A stretch of DNA of 20,087 bases from a virus: the IMG/VR virus record IMGVR_UViG_3300043410_001766, positions 1 to 20,087 of that record. One strand, given 5' to 3'. The notes beneath the pieces are model-generated. The model ran no database searches. It saw only the letters and a list, made by a program, of their open reading frames with translations, and had not been told where the DNA came from. Of this stretch, positions 7,914-14,863 are shown in pieces. Position 1 is the stretch's first letter, and each line of letters starts with the position of its first letter. The position numbers and the translations under genes are program-made.

Positions 7914-8791
7914 TGAATTCTTACCGCACCTTCAATAACATTTCTCTGTGGATATTCTTGTCTATAAGCATCCATAATATCGCCTTGCATTTCTTTCCAG
8001 GTCTCTACACCGTATTCTTTTTCTTTTGCTAACCATTCTTCTGATGCTGGATAATGTTTCATCCAATACATCCTGGTCAGAATCTTTTCTGTTCCAGTAC
8101 ACTTATCTACGCTGTGTAAATATACTATACCGTCTTCTGATAAATAATCTGGATGACCCGCTGGGAATACTATAAAGTCTCCAGCTTTTGGTTTATACTT
8201 AAAAAGCTTTTTGCCTACAGCAAAATCAATTGCGCCGCCTTCATAATCATCATTTATATAAGTGGTCGTTGTAAATATAAATTTAGGCCCAGGGCTCTGA
8301 ATTGGCTCTCTAATATAATCTGTATGGTATCTCATTGCTAAATCTGCAGCATTGCCTGCATCTATATTGTATCTTGCAATAGTAGGTCCATTTACAACCC
8401 ATGTCTTTTCTTCATATCCAAATTGATTTATTATAGTATCGTTATCGGTTTCCATATCTATTCCGTAACGTTTAATATAATCATTATTTACTAAATGAAA
8501 ACCTTTAAGTAATTCAGTTACAAAATAAAATTGATCTTCCTGTCTTTTATTTTTAGGAGTAAATTCTGAAGTATAAATTAATTCATGTGCAGCTTTATCA
8601 AATCCAATTCCTAATTCTGTTATATATGTTCCAAAAATTGACCATTGATGCCAATCTCCCCACATTCCGTCCTTAGGTCCATCAAAAGTATCTTTTACAA
8701 TCTCATACATTCTATCTGGATCTTCAAATACATTATTATATACAACTATATATTTATATAACTCTTTAGATTCAAAGTTTGTATTAGTCAT
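7910..8791 (-). CDS. Fe(II)/2-oxoglutarate oxygenase (oxygenase 3)
   Basis: 293 residues, the longest oxygenase here. The triad is His156-x-Asp158 (RYHTDYI) and His226 (YLHSVD), with Lys236 ten residues after the distal His (Arg240 is another candidate). The core signature YINDDYEGGAIDF is present, followed by YKPKAGDFIVFP. The long N-terminal part (about 1-150) is helical, and its start (YKYIVVYNNVFEDPDRMYEI) is unlike its neighbours. Spacing between the two iron-binding sites is 70 residues, close to the 71 I recall for human collagen prolyl-4-hydroxylase. The ATG lies eight bases inside the end of oxygenase 4, so the genes are coupled. Function beyond family is unknown. Confidence 0.86.
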   Translation of the reverse strand: MTNTNFESKELYKYIVVYNNVFEDPDRMYEIVKDTFDGPKDGMWGDWHQWSIFGTYITELGIGFDKAAHELIYTSEFTPKNKRQEDQFYFVTELLKGFHLVNNDYIKRYGIDMETDNDTIINQFGYEEKTWVVNGPTIARYNIDAGNAADLAMRYHTDYIREPIQSPGPKFIFTTTTYINDDYEGGAIDFAVGKKLFKYKPKAGDFIVFPAGHPDYLSEDGIVYLHSVDKCTGTEKILTRMYWMKHYPASEEWLAKEKEYGVETWKEMQGDIMDAYRQEYPQRNVIEGAVRIQ

Positions 8792-9521
8792 TTACATTCT
8801 CTTTGTCTAGCAAAACACGATAATATTTTTTATTTGGATCAGGTTGTTCGCTACCAGTATGTTCTAGAATTTCCCAAAAAAATGGGCAAGTAAATCTGTT
8901 TCCAGATGTTATGTTTCTAACACCGTGAATATAATTCATATCACCTGGGAAAAAGTATGCTGCTCCCTTTTTAGGCTTAAACTCTATTCCTTGAATTGGA
9001 AAATATAATTCTCCCCCTGTATAATCATCTGTAAAATAAAACAAAGAGGCGATATCATAATGAGGAAAATCATTAGGTGTGCCTGCGTCTGGGCCAGTAT
9101 GCAATTCTTTATCAGCATGTGGTAACTGGAAGGAACCAGGTGGCCATTTAACTACCGCTGGTCCAGTTTCTCTTACTTTTACATTTAAAGAAGATTCTAC
9201 CACTTCCTGAAGACGACGCATTAGTTCTTGAATGATTTCTACAACTTTAGGATCTGTAGCTTTTAATGTATTAAATGTAGCAACCCTATCTTTCCAATAA
9301 TTTGCTTCATATATAACAGTTCCATTTTCATTTATATGGTCTTCTGTTATATCCCAACTATTATTGTTTGTAGCAAAATTATCCAAATAATCCATTTCTT
9401 CTTGGGTCATAAAATTTTCAAGTTCATAAATTTTATCTACTCCATATCCAAAAAATCCAGAAGGGGTTATGGATGTAAGTTTTTGATACTCATGATGACC
9501 ATTTGATAACATTTGTTCCAT
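8784..9521 (-). CDS. Fe(II)/2-oxoglutarate oxygenase (oxygenase 4)
   Basis: 245 residues. The triad is His135-x-Asp137 (LPHADKE) and His199 (YIHGV), with Arg209 ten residues later for 2-oxoglutarate binding. It carries the FTDDYTGGELYFP signature and the FKPKKGAAYFFPG strand. The C-terminal block NRFTCPFFW resembles HKYMCPGFW of oxygenase 1, suggesting these two are closer relatives. The start ATG at 9519-9521 is four bases from the stop of the upstream DUF6065-like gene. Like its neighbours it has no signal peptide or membrane segment, so it should act in the cytoplasm of the infected cell before lysis. Substrate not known. Confidence 0.87.
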   Translation of the reverse strand: MEQMLSNGHHEYQKLTSITPSGFFGYGVDKIYELENFMTQEEMDYLDNFATNNNSWDITEDHINENGTVIYEANYWKDRVATFNTLKATDPKVVEIIQELMRRLQEVVESSLNVKVRETGPAVVKWPPGSFQLPHADKELHTGPDAGTPNDFPHYDIASLFYFTDDYTGGELYFPIQGIEFKPKKGAAYFFPGDMNYIHGVRNITSGNRFTCPFFWEILEHTGSEQPDPNKKYYRVLLDKENVND

Positions 9522-9524
9522 ATA

Positions 9525-10250
9525 TCACTTATACTTTCTTCTTGTCCAGAATGACTTTTTATACACTCCGCCATCTTTTGTTCTAAATGTTTTAGCAGTC
9601 CATGCATGCCTATCCATAATTTCTTTCATATCATGAATGACATAATCGCTTTCCCAATCTTCTCTCTTAAAAGGAATTATTTGCATATACGGAGTGCCTG
9701 CTGGAATAATTCCAGTCCAGCCTTTCTTTAAAAAGAATGGCAAAAGTCCTGGGGTACTAAACTTATCGTTATCAATTATACCAGTGGTGTTTGTAAATGG
9801 TAGATCATATCTATTCATTGGAGTTAAATATAGTGCGCTATATCCTTCTGGAAGTTCTGGAGCCCAATTTGGCCACCAGTGATAGTGTCTGTCTTCATGT
9901 CCTGCTGGTGTTGGAAAAGAAGTCATAGCTTCTCTTTCTCCGCAAAATCCTTCATACATAGGTGGTACTTTAACTTTAATCTTGCCAGATTCTTCATAAA
10001 ATTCAATATCGCATGGAGTCTTCAATACATAACCTGTTGTAAATAAATCTAAAATTCCAGGACAGGCTTTAAATGTAGGTACTTTAAATCCTTCGGGAGT
10101 TACGTAATCCTGCTTAGTCATAGGATTTTTAAAATAAAGATCTTCTTTTTGAAACCATTCTGGAATACTTCTGCCTGAAGGTTCTGGCTGAAATCCATCA
10201 TCTGATTTACAATATGGTCTATTAGAATGAAAAATTATTTTATTTATCAT
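9525..10250 (-). CDS. DUF6065-like protein, divergent member
   Basis: 241 residues, rich in aromatic residues and proline, no membrane segment. I do not recognise a named enzyme. It shares a layout with the next gene upstream: an early CPGILDLFTTGYVLKTPCDI block (about 63-82), a middle SALYLTPMNRYDLPF block, and a WTGIIPAGTPYMQIIPF block (about 178-194) that matches ITIPAGTPVAALIPI in the neighbour. I infer the two are distant paralogues with a beta-sandwich or cupin-like fold. The C-terminus (from about 220) is strongly basic (KKSFWTRRKYK). It overlaps the neighbour by eleven bases inside the oxygenase operon, so a role with the oxygenases is likely. Biochemical function is unknown. Confidence 0.72.
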   Translation of the reverse strand: MINKIIFHSNRPYCKSDDGFQPEPSGRSIPEWFQKEDLYFKNPMTKQDYVTPEGFKVPTFKACPGILDLFTTGYVLKTPCDIEFYEESGKIKVKVPPMYEGFCGEREAMTSFPTPAGHEDRHYHWWPNWAPELPEGYSALYLTPMNRYDLPFTNTTGIIDNDKFSTPGLLPFFLKKGWTGIIPAGTPYMQIIPFKREDWESDYVIHDMKEIMDRHAWTAKTFRTKDGGVYKKSFWTRRKYK

Positions 10251-10953
10251 TTTTATCCCTACTATTTATTTTTAATCTAATAGCTTTAACTTCATGATTT
10301 CCTACTGAATTTCCTAGATAGTCAACAGCATCTCTATAAAAATTACTCCATATGCCTTTCATGTTCATCTCTCTAATAACTCTTGTATGTTCTTGTGTAG
10401 GCCAAAAATTATTAGGAATATCTGACATTGGTCTTTCATTCATTTCTGAATTATTTAAATCTGTTAATGATATTGGAATTAAAGCAGCTACTGGAGTTCC
10501 AGCTGGTATTGTAATTTCTATATTTGGTTCAGTAACTCTCCAAGCTATAGGAATTTCACCTTTAAAAAATGATGTACTTATTAGTGTAGTAAATGGAGAC
10601 ACTCCACGTAAATGTAAATTTGGAACTGGCATACTTAACATACTAATATTTTCATCTGTTTTAAACATAACTCCACTATTAAAACTAATAGTTGCATTTG
10701 ATCTTTCTGTATATGCGTATTGTTCACCTTTTAAAATTTTAACGTGATCTGGAGTTGAATCGGTAATTCCATCCCAAATAAATGTAATATCCTCTGGGAA
10801 AGCAATTCCCCAACCTAGACCATTTGTAAGGGTTACTGGAAAACAATTATAAGCATGCCTGTCATATGTTTCTTCCATCCAATCTCTTTTGATTGGTAGA
10901 TTGGTTAAATAACCCATATCAGGTCTTGTTTTAAAATAATCAATTGAATGCAT
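10240..10953 (-). CDS. DUF6065-family-like protein
   Basis: 237 residues. The pattern matches what I know of DUF6065: RDWMEETYDRHAYNCFPVTL near residues 24-43, GLGWGIAFPEDITFIWDG shortly after, a SGVMFKTD strand, then WRVTEPNIEITIPAGTPVAALIPI around 138-161 and a C-terminal helix. The family has no assigned activity that I know of; members often lie near 2-oxoglutarate oxygenases and other small-molecule enzymes, which is the case here. The ribosome-binding site AAAGGAG overlaps the TAA stop of oxygenase 5. The IPAGTP block is shared with the following gene. The assignment is from memory of the family pattern, so moderate confidence. Confidence 0.72.
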   Translation of the reverse strand: MHSIDYFKTRPDMGYLTNLPIKRDWMEETYDRHAYNCFPVTLTNGLGWGIAFPEDITFIWDGITDSTPDHVKILKGEQYAYTERSNATISFNSGVMFKTDENISMLSMPVPNLHLRGVSPFTTLISTSFFKGEIPIAWRVTEPNIEITIPAGTPVAALIPISLTDLNNSEMNERPMSDIPNNFWPTQEHTRVIREMNMKGIWSNFYRDAVDYLGNSVGNHEVKAIRLKINSRDKNDK

Positions 10954-10957
10954 TTTA

Positions 10958-11650
10958 TTACTCCTTTATGGAATAAGCTGTTGCAAATTGTTTATAAAAA
11001 TCTGGCTGATGTGCAGCATCATTATAATCTGTCATAGTTACAATAGAATATTTTGTGCCTTCTCCAACTGGCAAGGCAGCATGTGAAAACAAATAAGATG
11101 ATGGAAATACATATAAGTCTCCCGCTTTAGGTTTTATTTCAAGATCTAATTTATCAAATCTTAATCCTCCGCCAGTGTAGTTATCATTAGGATATGCCAC
11201 TAATGATACTGTTGAAATATATGAAAATCCATGATCTGCGTGATAATAAAAGTGTTGACCTGGACCGTATTTAATAAAATTCATTGCTTCCCAGTATGTT
11301 AAATTAATATTATACATTCTAGAATAATCTGTTAATACATTTAATTGTTTTGAATAAAGATCTTTCCAAATTGCTCCCGACTCTAAATCATTTTGCGAAG
11401 CTCCTGGGTACTCAATATTTCTAAGTTTATAATCAAAACAATCTCTATATTCTGGTCGCTTTTCACGATATCCTACAGTTGCCTCATTCCATTGATGAGC
11501 TGGATCACCTTTAGAAAGCAAAGATTCTACTCGATTAATTACATCCACATCCGCCGTGATAACATCACGATAAACCCAAATTCCTGGGAATAATTGTTCT
11601 TTTGAAGACCAAGTTTTTTCAATATCTGGCCATTCCTGATGTTGCATCAT
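10958..11650 (-). CDS. Fe(II)/2-oxoglutarate oxygenase (oxygenase 5)
   Basis: 230 residues. The triad is His137-x-Asp139 (YHADHG) and His190 (SHAAL), with Lys200 ten residues after the distal His. It is clearly a paralogue of oxygenase 6 just upstream: both have a RDCFDY/RDCVDF block, a YWEAMNF/YYEAFNF block, HADHG, KPKAGD followed by VFPS, and end in an MTD(Y/I)N motif. The signature here is diverged, PNDNYTGGGLRF, with Gly replacing the usual Glu of GGE. The start codon overlaps the stop of oxygenase 6 (TAATG), so the pair looks like a tandem duplication that stayed translationally coupled. Substrate not known. Confidence 0.87.
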   Translation of the reverse strand: MMQHQEWPDIEKTWSSKEQLFPGIWVYRDVITADVDVINRVESLLSKGDPAHQWNEATVGYREKRPEYRDCFDYKLRNIEYPGASQNDLESGAIWKDLYSKQLNVLTDYSRMYNINLTYWEAMNFIKYGPGQHFYYHADHGFSYISTVSLVAYPNDNYTGGGLRFDKLDLEIKPKAGDLYVFPSSYLFSHAALPVGEGTKYSIVTMTDYNDAAHQPDFYKQFATAYSIKE

Positions 11651-12366
11651 TATTTATGTCCTATCTCATTTATGTCTGTCATAATAACTACACAATATTT
11701 TGTTCCTGAATTGATTGGTAAAGAAGCATGTTCATATATATAGTTTGATGGGAATACTGCAATATCCCCTGCTTTTGGTTTATATGTTAAGTTATCTAAT
11801 CTTGGAAATTGAATTTCTCCACCTTCATAGTCATCATTTAGATATATTACTGCAGATACTGTACAGTTGTATGCTGGTCCGTGATCTGCATGGATTCGGA
11901 AATGCTTTCCCTCTCCTTCATATTTTACAAAATTAAATGCTTCATAATAGATAACATTTATTCCCCAATATCTTGCGTAGTCGTCTATACAAAGTTTTAA
12001 TTTTTGATAAACTTCTTCATGTAAATCTATTAATTCTGAATTTTTTTCTGTTCTTGGACCTAAATTTTCTTTTTTATATCTAAAATCTACACAATCTCTA
12101 GCTTTTTTAATAGGAATATTTGAATTGGTAACTTGAGCTTCTGACCAGACATAACCCTTGCTGCCGTTTAAATTAGATTCAAGAGTATTAATCAATCTTG
12201 ATATATCTTCTTTGGTAAAAGTATTATGATATATATTTAGCCCTAATGCTGGATTAGATACCGATATTGAATTATTTATTATACGATCTTCCATACGATG
12301 GACTGTAGTTTCAGACCTATCCTTATTGAACCATTCATCTTGTGGATCTTGATAATTAGATTCCAT
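11650..12366 (-). CDS. Fe(II)/2-oxoglutarate oxygenase (oxygenase 6)
   Basis: 238 residues, first gene of the nine-gene leftward block. The triad is His159-x-Asp161 (IHADHG) and His213 (YEHASL), with Lys223 ten residues later for 2-oxoglutarate. The canonical YLNDDYEGGEIQF signature is intact, unlike the drifted version in paralogue oxygenase 5. An N-terminal extension of about 40 residues precedes the conserved ALGLNIYHNTFTKED start. ATG at 12364-12366 lies about 25 bases downstream of a TGCTATAAT extended -10 element (12391-12399), with AGGAT as a modest ribosome-binding site. The gene is divergent to the plus-strand flavin monooxygenase. Substrate not known. Confidence 0.87.
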   Translation of the reverse strand: MESNYQDPQDEWFNKDRSETTVHRMEDRIINNSISVSNPALGLNIYHNTFTKEDISRLINTLESNLNGSKGYVWSEAQVTNSNIPIKKARDCVDFRYKKENLGPRTEKNSELIDLHEEVYQKLKLCIDDYARYWGINVIYYEAFNFVKYEGEGKHFRIHADHGPAYNCTVSAVIYLNDDYEGGEIQFPRLDNLTYKPKAGDIAVFPSNYIYEHASLPINSGTKYCVVIMTDINEIGHK

Positions 12367-12390
12367 TTAAATCCTAACTCTTATTTAGTC

Positions 12391-12399
12391 ATTATAGCA
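12391..12399 (-). promoter_or_regulatory. Extended -10 promoter for the oxygenase block
   Basis: Minus strand TGCTATAAT, an exact extended -10 element, identical to the one at 250-258. No good -35 is seen at 16-18 bases, which is acceptable for extended -10 promoters. It would start a leftward transcript covering oxygenase 6 through the LamG-like gene. It lies in the 82-base gap between divergent genes. Confidence 0.6.
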
Positions 12400-12413
12400 T
12401 AATGATTATATAA

Positions 12414-12443
12414 TTGCTAGTACTTTTTTAAATATAGTATACT
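12414..12443 (+). promoter_or_regulatory. Putative promoter giving a leaderless mRNA
   Basis: TTGCTA (12414-12419), 18-base spacer, TATACT (12438-12443). The A of the ATG at 12449 is six bases after the -10, the usual distance to a transcription start, and no ribosome-binding site precedes the gene. Transcription and translation could therefore start at the same base, as in many actinobacterial genes. A second -10-like TATAAT at 12409-12414 would give a leader of about 30 bases without a Shine-Dalgarno site. Confidence 0.45.
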
Positions 12444-12448
12444 TAGAA

Positions 12449-13444
12449 ATGATGAATAAAAAGAAATTAAAATTAGAATGGATGCTGGAAAGAGGTCATG
12501 ATTTTAATGACCCTACCCTAATTAAACTACTAGATGAAAATTTTTCTTCTATATTAATTAGGACTAGCACTTTTTTCCCAGACCCGTGGGCAATAGCTCA
12601 TAAGTATGCTTCTATAACAGATAATCTTAATTTTATTATAGCTGTTAATCCAATGATGATGAATCCAGTTTACTGTGCAATAAAAATTGTAACATTTCAA
12701 AAAATGTATGGGAATAGGGTTTCTATTAATGTTGTTTCTGGAGCAAGTACTGTTGAGCAGGCAGCTTATGGAGATAGTTTTCCAATATCTTTTAGATATA
12801 AGCGTTCAGCAGAATATGCCAAAATAATTAAACAACTTGTTGTTACTGGAAAGATTGATTCGTTTAATGGAAATTTTTATAATCTTAGTGATGTAGAAAT
12901 GGAATCTGGAAATGATTTTGAAATTGTATTTGCTGGATCATCAGATAATACAATAGATCTAGCTAATAATTTGGGAACTGCACACTATTATGCAATGGAA
13001 ACTTTACCTCAATATATTGAAAATAGACATAAAATATTTGTTGAGTCTGCAATTAAATCAACAATTATAGTTAATGAGAATTCTGATAAAGCTTGGGAGT
13101 TTGCAAATAATTTAATAAAAGATGTCACTGAAGATGACATAAATAAATTAAAAATAGATTTATCTAGTCATGAATCTCAAAATCAAAAACATCAGCAATC
13201 CCTTCATAATTTCTCTAAAGATAATTTAATTGTAGATAAAAATATATGGGCTGGATTTGGATTACTTAGGGGTGGTGGAATTACAGCCATGGTAGGTAAT
13301 AATATAGAAGTGGCTAATCTTATAGAAAAGTTTTATATTAATGGATTAGATAGATTGCTTATTGGAGGAACTCCAGAGTTGTTGTTTGCAAACAATTTTA
13401 TATCTGGAATAATTCCATTATTAGAAGATAGGAATATAATATGA
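12449..13444 (+). CDS. SsuD-like flavin-dependent monooxygenase (luciferase-like family)
   Basis: 331 residues. The family uses reduced FMN and oxygen; its best-known relative, alkanesulfonate monooxygenase SsuD, releases sulfite from sulfonates. Family blocks are clear: SINVVSGAS (92-100), RYKRSAEY (116-123), IVFAGSSDN (159-167), NIWAGFGLLRGGGITAMVG (265-283) and a final FISGIIPLL. Compared from memory with E. coli SsuD, it is about 50 residues shorter, and the positions of Cys54, Arg226, His228 and Tyr331 appear to hold Phe43, Lys203, Thr205 and Thr308, so the usual sulfonate chemistry is doubtful. The mobile-loop Arg (Arg274) is kept. It has no ribosome-binding site and may be leaderless; a second ATG directly follows the first. 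It overlaps the next gene by ATGA. It could also be an FMN-binding protein with a new substrate. Confidence 0.82.
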   Translation: MMNKKKLKLEWMLERGHDFNDPTLIKLLDENFSSILIRTSTFFPDPWAIAHKYASITDNLNFIIAVNPMMMNPVYCAIKIVTFQKMYGNRVSINVVSGASTVEQAAYGDSFPISFRYKRSAEYAKIIKQLVVTGKIDSFNGNFYNLSDVEMESGNDFEIVFAGSSDNTIDLANNLGTAHYYAMETLPQYIENRHKIFVESAIKSTIIVNENSDKAWEFANNLIKDVTEDDINKLKIDLSSHESQNQKHQQSLHNFSKDNLIVDKNIWAGFGLLRGGGITAMVGNNIEVANLIEKFYINGLDRLLIGGTPELLFANNFISGIIPLLEDRNII

Positions 13445-14205
13445 AATATGATCTCTTTTTTAATGTTCACATTCCTAGAACTGGCGGGACTCATTTTAGG
13501 GAAAACATTCTTAATCCTTTAGAACAAACATTTAAAGAAAATGGCATTAATATATATTCAAAAGAAAAATTAGATACAGCACACTGGTGTTGGTTCAAAC
13601 CATTTATACAAGATAGTACTTATATATATACCTCATTAAGGGATCCCGTCTCAAGACTATTAAGCCAATTTGCCTGGCAAGCAAAAGACTCTATTATAAA
13701 AAAAACCACTAACTACAAAATTGAAGATATTAATAAATTTAATTTTTATAAATGGTTAGATGATGGATATGATATTTATAAAAATTTTCAAGCAAAAAAT
13801 TTAGTGTATTATAATAAAGATCATTCTATATATACTGTAGCTACTAACACTAGATGGGAAGACGGTGGAGTTCCAAAGAGGGACCATTTTCTATTTGATC
13901 AAGACTTTATTAATTTTAATATAAATAAAGAAGACTTAGTCAATAATTTAAAAAGAATTAATATGGTTGTTGATGCCAGAGATCTTAAGGATAACAACAA
14001 ACAGTTTAAAATAATAAATAAAATGTTAAATGATTTAAATATTCCTCGTTTAAAATATCTAGATCAGTCTGTTCATACTGTATTTTCAAGTCATACTACT
14101 GATAAACTTATGGATAGTTTTACAGCAGCTGAAATTGATAAGCTATATGAATATAATGATATAGATTCGGAAATATATTTTTCAAATTATTTTACAGAAT
14201 ATTAA
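13441..14205 (+). CDS. Sulfotransferase-like protein A
   Basis: 254 residues. Sulfotransferases move sulfate from PAPS to a hydroxyl or amine on a glycan, lipid or protein. The 5'-phosphosulfate loop is HIPRTGGT at residues 10-17 close to the N-terminus, and the 3'-phosphate binding motif is SLRDPVSRLLSQF at about 65-77. This matches the Sulfotransfer_2 type of cytosolic-fold enzyme. There is no signal peptide or membrane anchor, unlike the eukaryotic Golgi enzymes. ATG overlaps the stop of the monooxygenase (ATGA), so the two are co-translated. The gene is extremely AT-rich. Its stop overlaps that of the opposing methyltransferase gene. The acceptor is unknown. It is a distant relative of protein B at 15429-16115. 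Confidence 0.78.
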   Translation: MKYDLFFNVHIPRTGGTHFRENILNPLEQTFKENGINIYSKEKLDTAHWCWFKPFIQDSTYIYTSLRDPVSRLLSQFAWQAKDSIIKKTTNYKIEDINKFNFYKWLDDGYDIYKNFQAKNLVYYNKDHSIYTVATNTRWEDGGVPKRDHFLFDQDFINFNINKEDLVNNLKRINMVVDARDLKDNNKQFKIINKMLNDLNIPRLKYLDQSVHTVFSSHTTDKLMDSFTAAEIDKLYEYNDIDSEIYFSNYFTEY

Positions 14206-14861
14206 TCTTTAAGACTATAAATAACTAATTCTGCAAAATCATATATTGGTTTTTTACCCAGATATCTTTGGAAATCATATGTATCTTCAAATAGAAATAC
14301 AAAATATGAATTAGTTTTTTTAATGGTTTCCCAATTCTTTTCCATAAACTTATGAAAAATTTCTGGATAAAATGGCAAATAAAAATAATAAACACAATCT
14401 TTTTCTTCTGCTTCATAGTCCAGGCCGTTCATTTCAAGAAACTTAACATCTTTAGTTATAGGCATATTAAATGTTTTTAAATTATTAAGAGCTATATTAT
14501 TAAAAAAATCATCTGCTTCAATTCCAATATAATCCTTGTATGGAGAATTTTGTATTAAGTTATAAAATATAACTTTTCCCTTACCGCTTCCAATGTCTAT
14601 AAACGTGTAATTACCAATTTCTGGATCTTTGCTAAGCTCTGCATTAACCATATCTAAATATTCTAATGCCGATGCTTCATATGCATTAGAACCCTCTATT
14701 GGCTTGCTATTCATTATAAATCCTGGACGCAAATCTCCACTGTTATCATCTGCCAGTCTACGTGGATGTCCTGTATCTATATTGTATTGTTCATCAAACT
14801 TTTCGTAATTTAAACAATCTCCTCTTCTAATTCTTTTAATAACATCGGGATTTTTTAACAT
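14202..14861 (-). CDS. Class I SAM-dependent methyltransferase
   Basis: 219 residues. Motif I, FIDIGSGKGKV, lies at 87-97 and binds S-adenosylmethionine; the acidic residue of the second strand is Glu115 in YIGIEADD; a motif-IV-like YYFYLPFYPEIF follows at about 158-169. The arrangement is like that of DOT1-like and related small-protein methyltransferases, where the aromatic motif replaces the NPPY of DNA methylases, so a DNA methylase role is unlikely. About 80 N-terminal residues before motif I form a helical cap. ATG at 14859-14861 follows GGAAAGG, which lies in the last codons of the hydroxylase gene upstream. It is the last gene of the right-hand leftward block. Substrate unknown. Confidence 0.82.
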   Translation of the reverse strand: MLKNPDVIKRIRRGDCLNYEKFDEQYNIDTGHPRRLADDNSGDLRPGFIMNSKPIEGSNAYEASALEYLDMVNAELSKDPEIGNYTFIDIGSGKGKVIFYNLIQNSPYKDYIGIEADDFFNNIALNNLKTFNMPITKDVKFLEMNGLDYEAEEKDCVYYFYLPFYPEIFHKFMEKNWETIKKTNSYFVFLFEDTYDFQRYLGKKPIYDFAELVIYSLKD

Positions 14862-14863
14862 AA

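Noticed and set aside
10352-10747. Plus-strand 131-residue frame with hydrophobic stretches
   Set aside because: Antisense to the DUF6065-like gene, which has family motifs and a good ribosome-binding site; hydrophobicity is a by-product of the reverse strand.
14202-14861. DNA methyltransferase of an anti-restriction or restriction-modification system
   Set aside because: The catalytic-site-like motif is YYFYLPF rather than (D/N/S)PP(Y/F), there is no target-recognition region, and no restriction gene is nearby.
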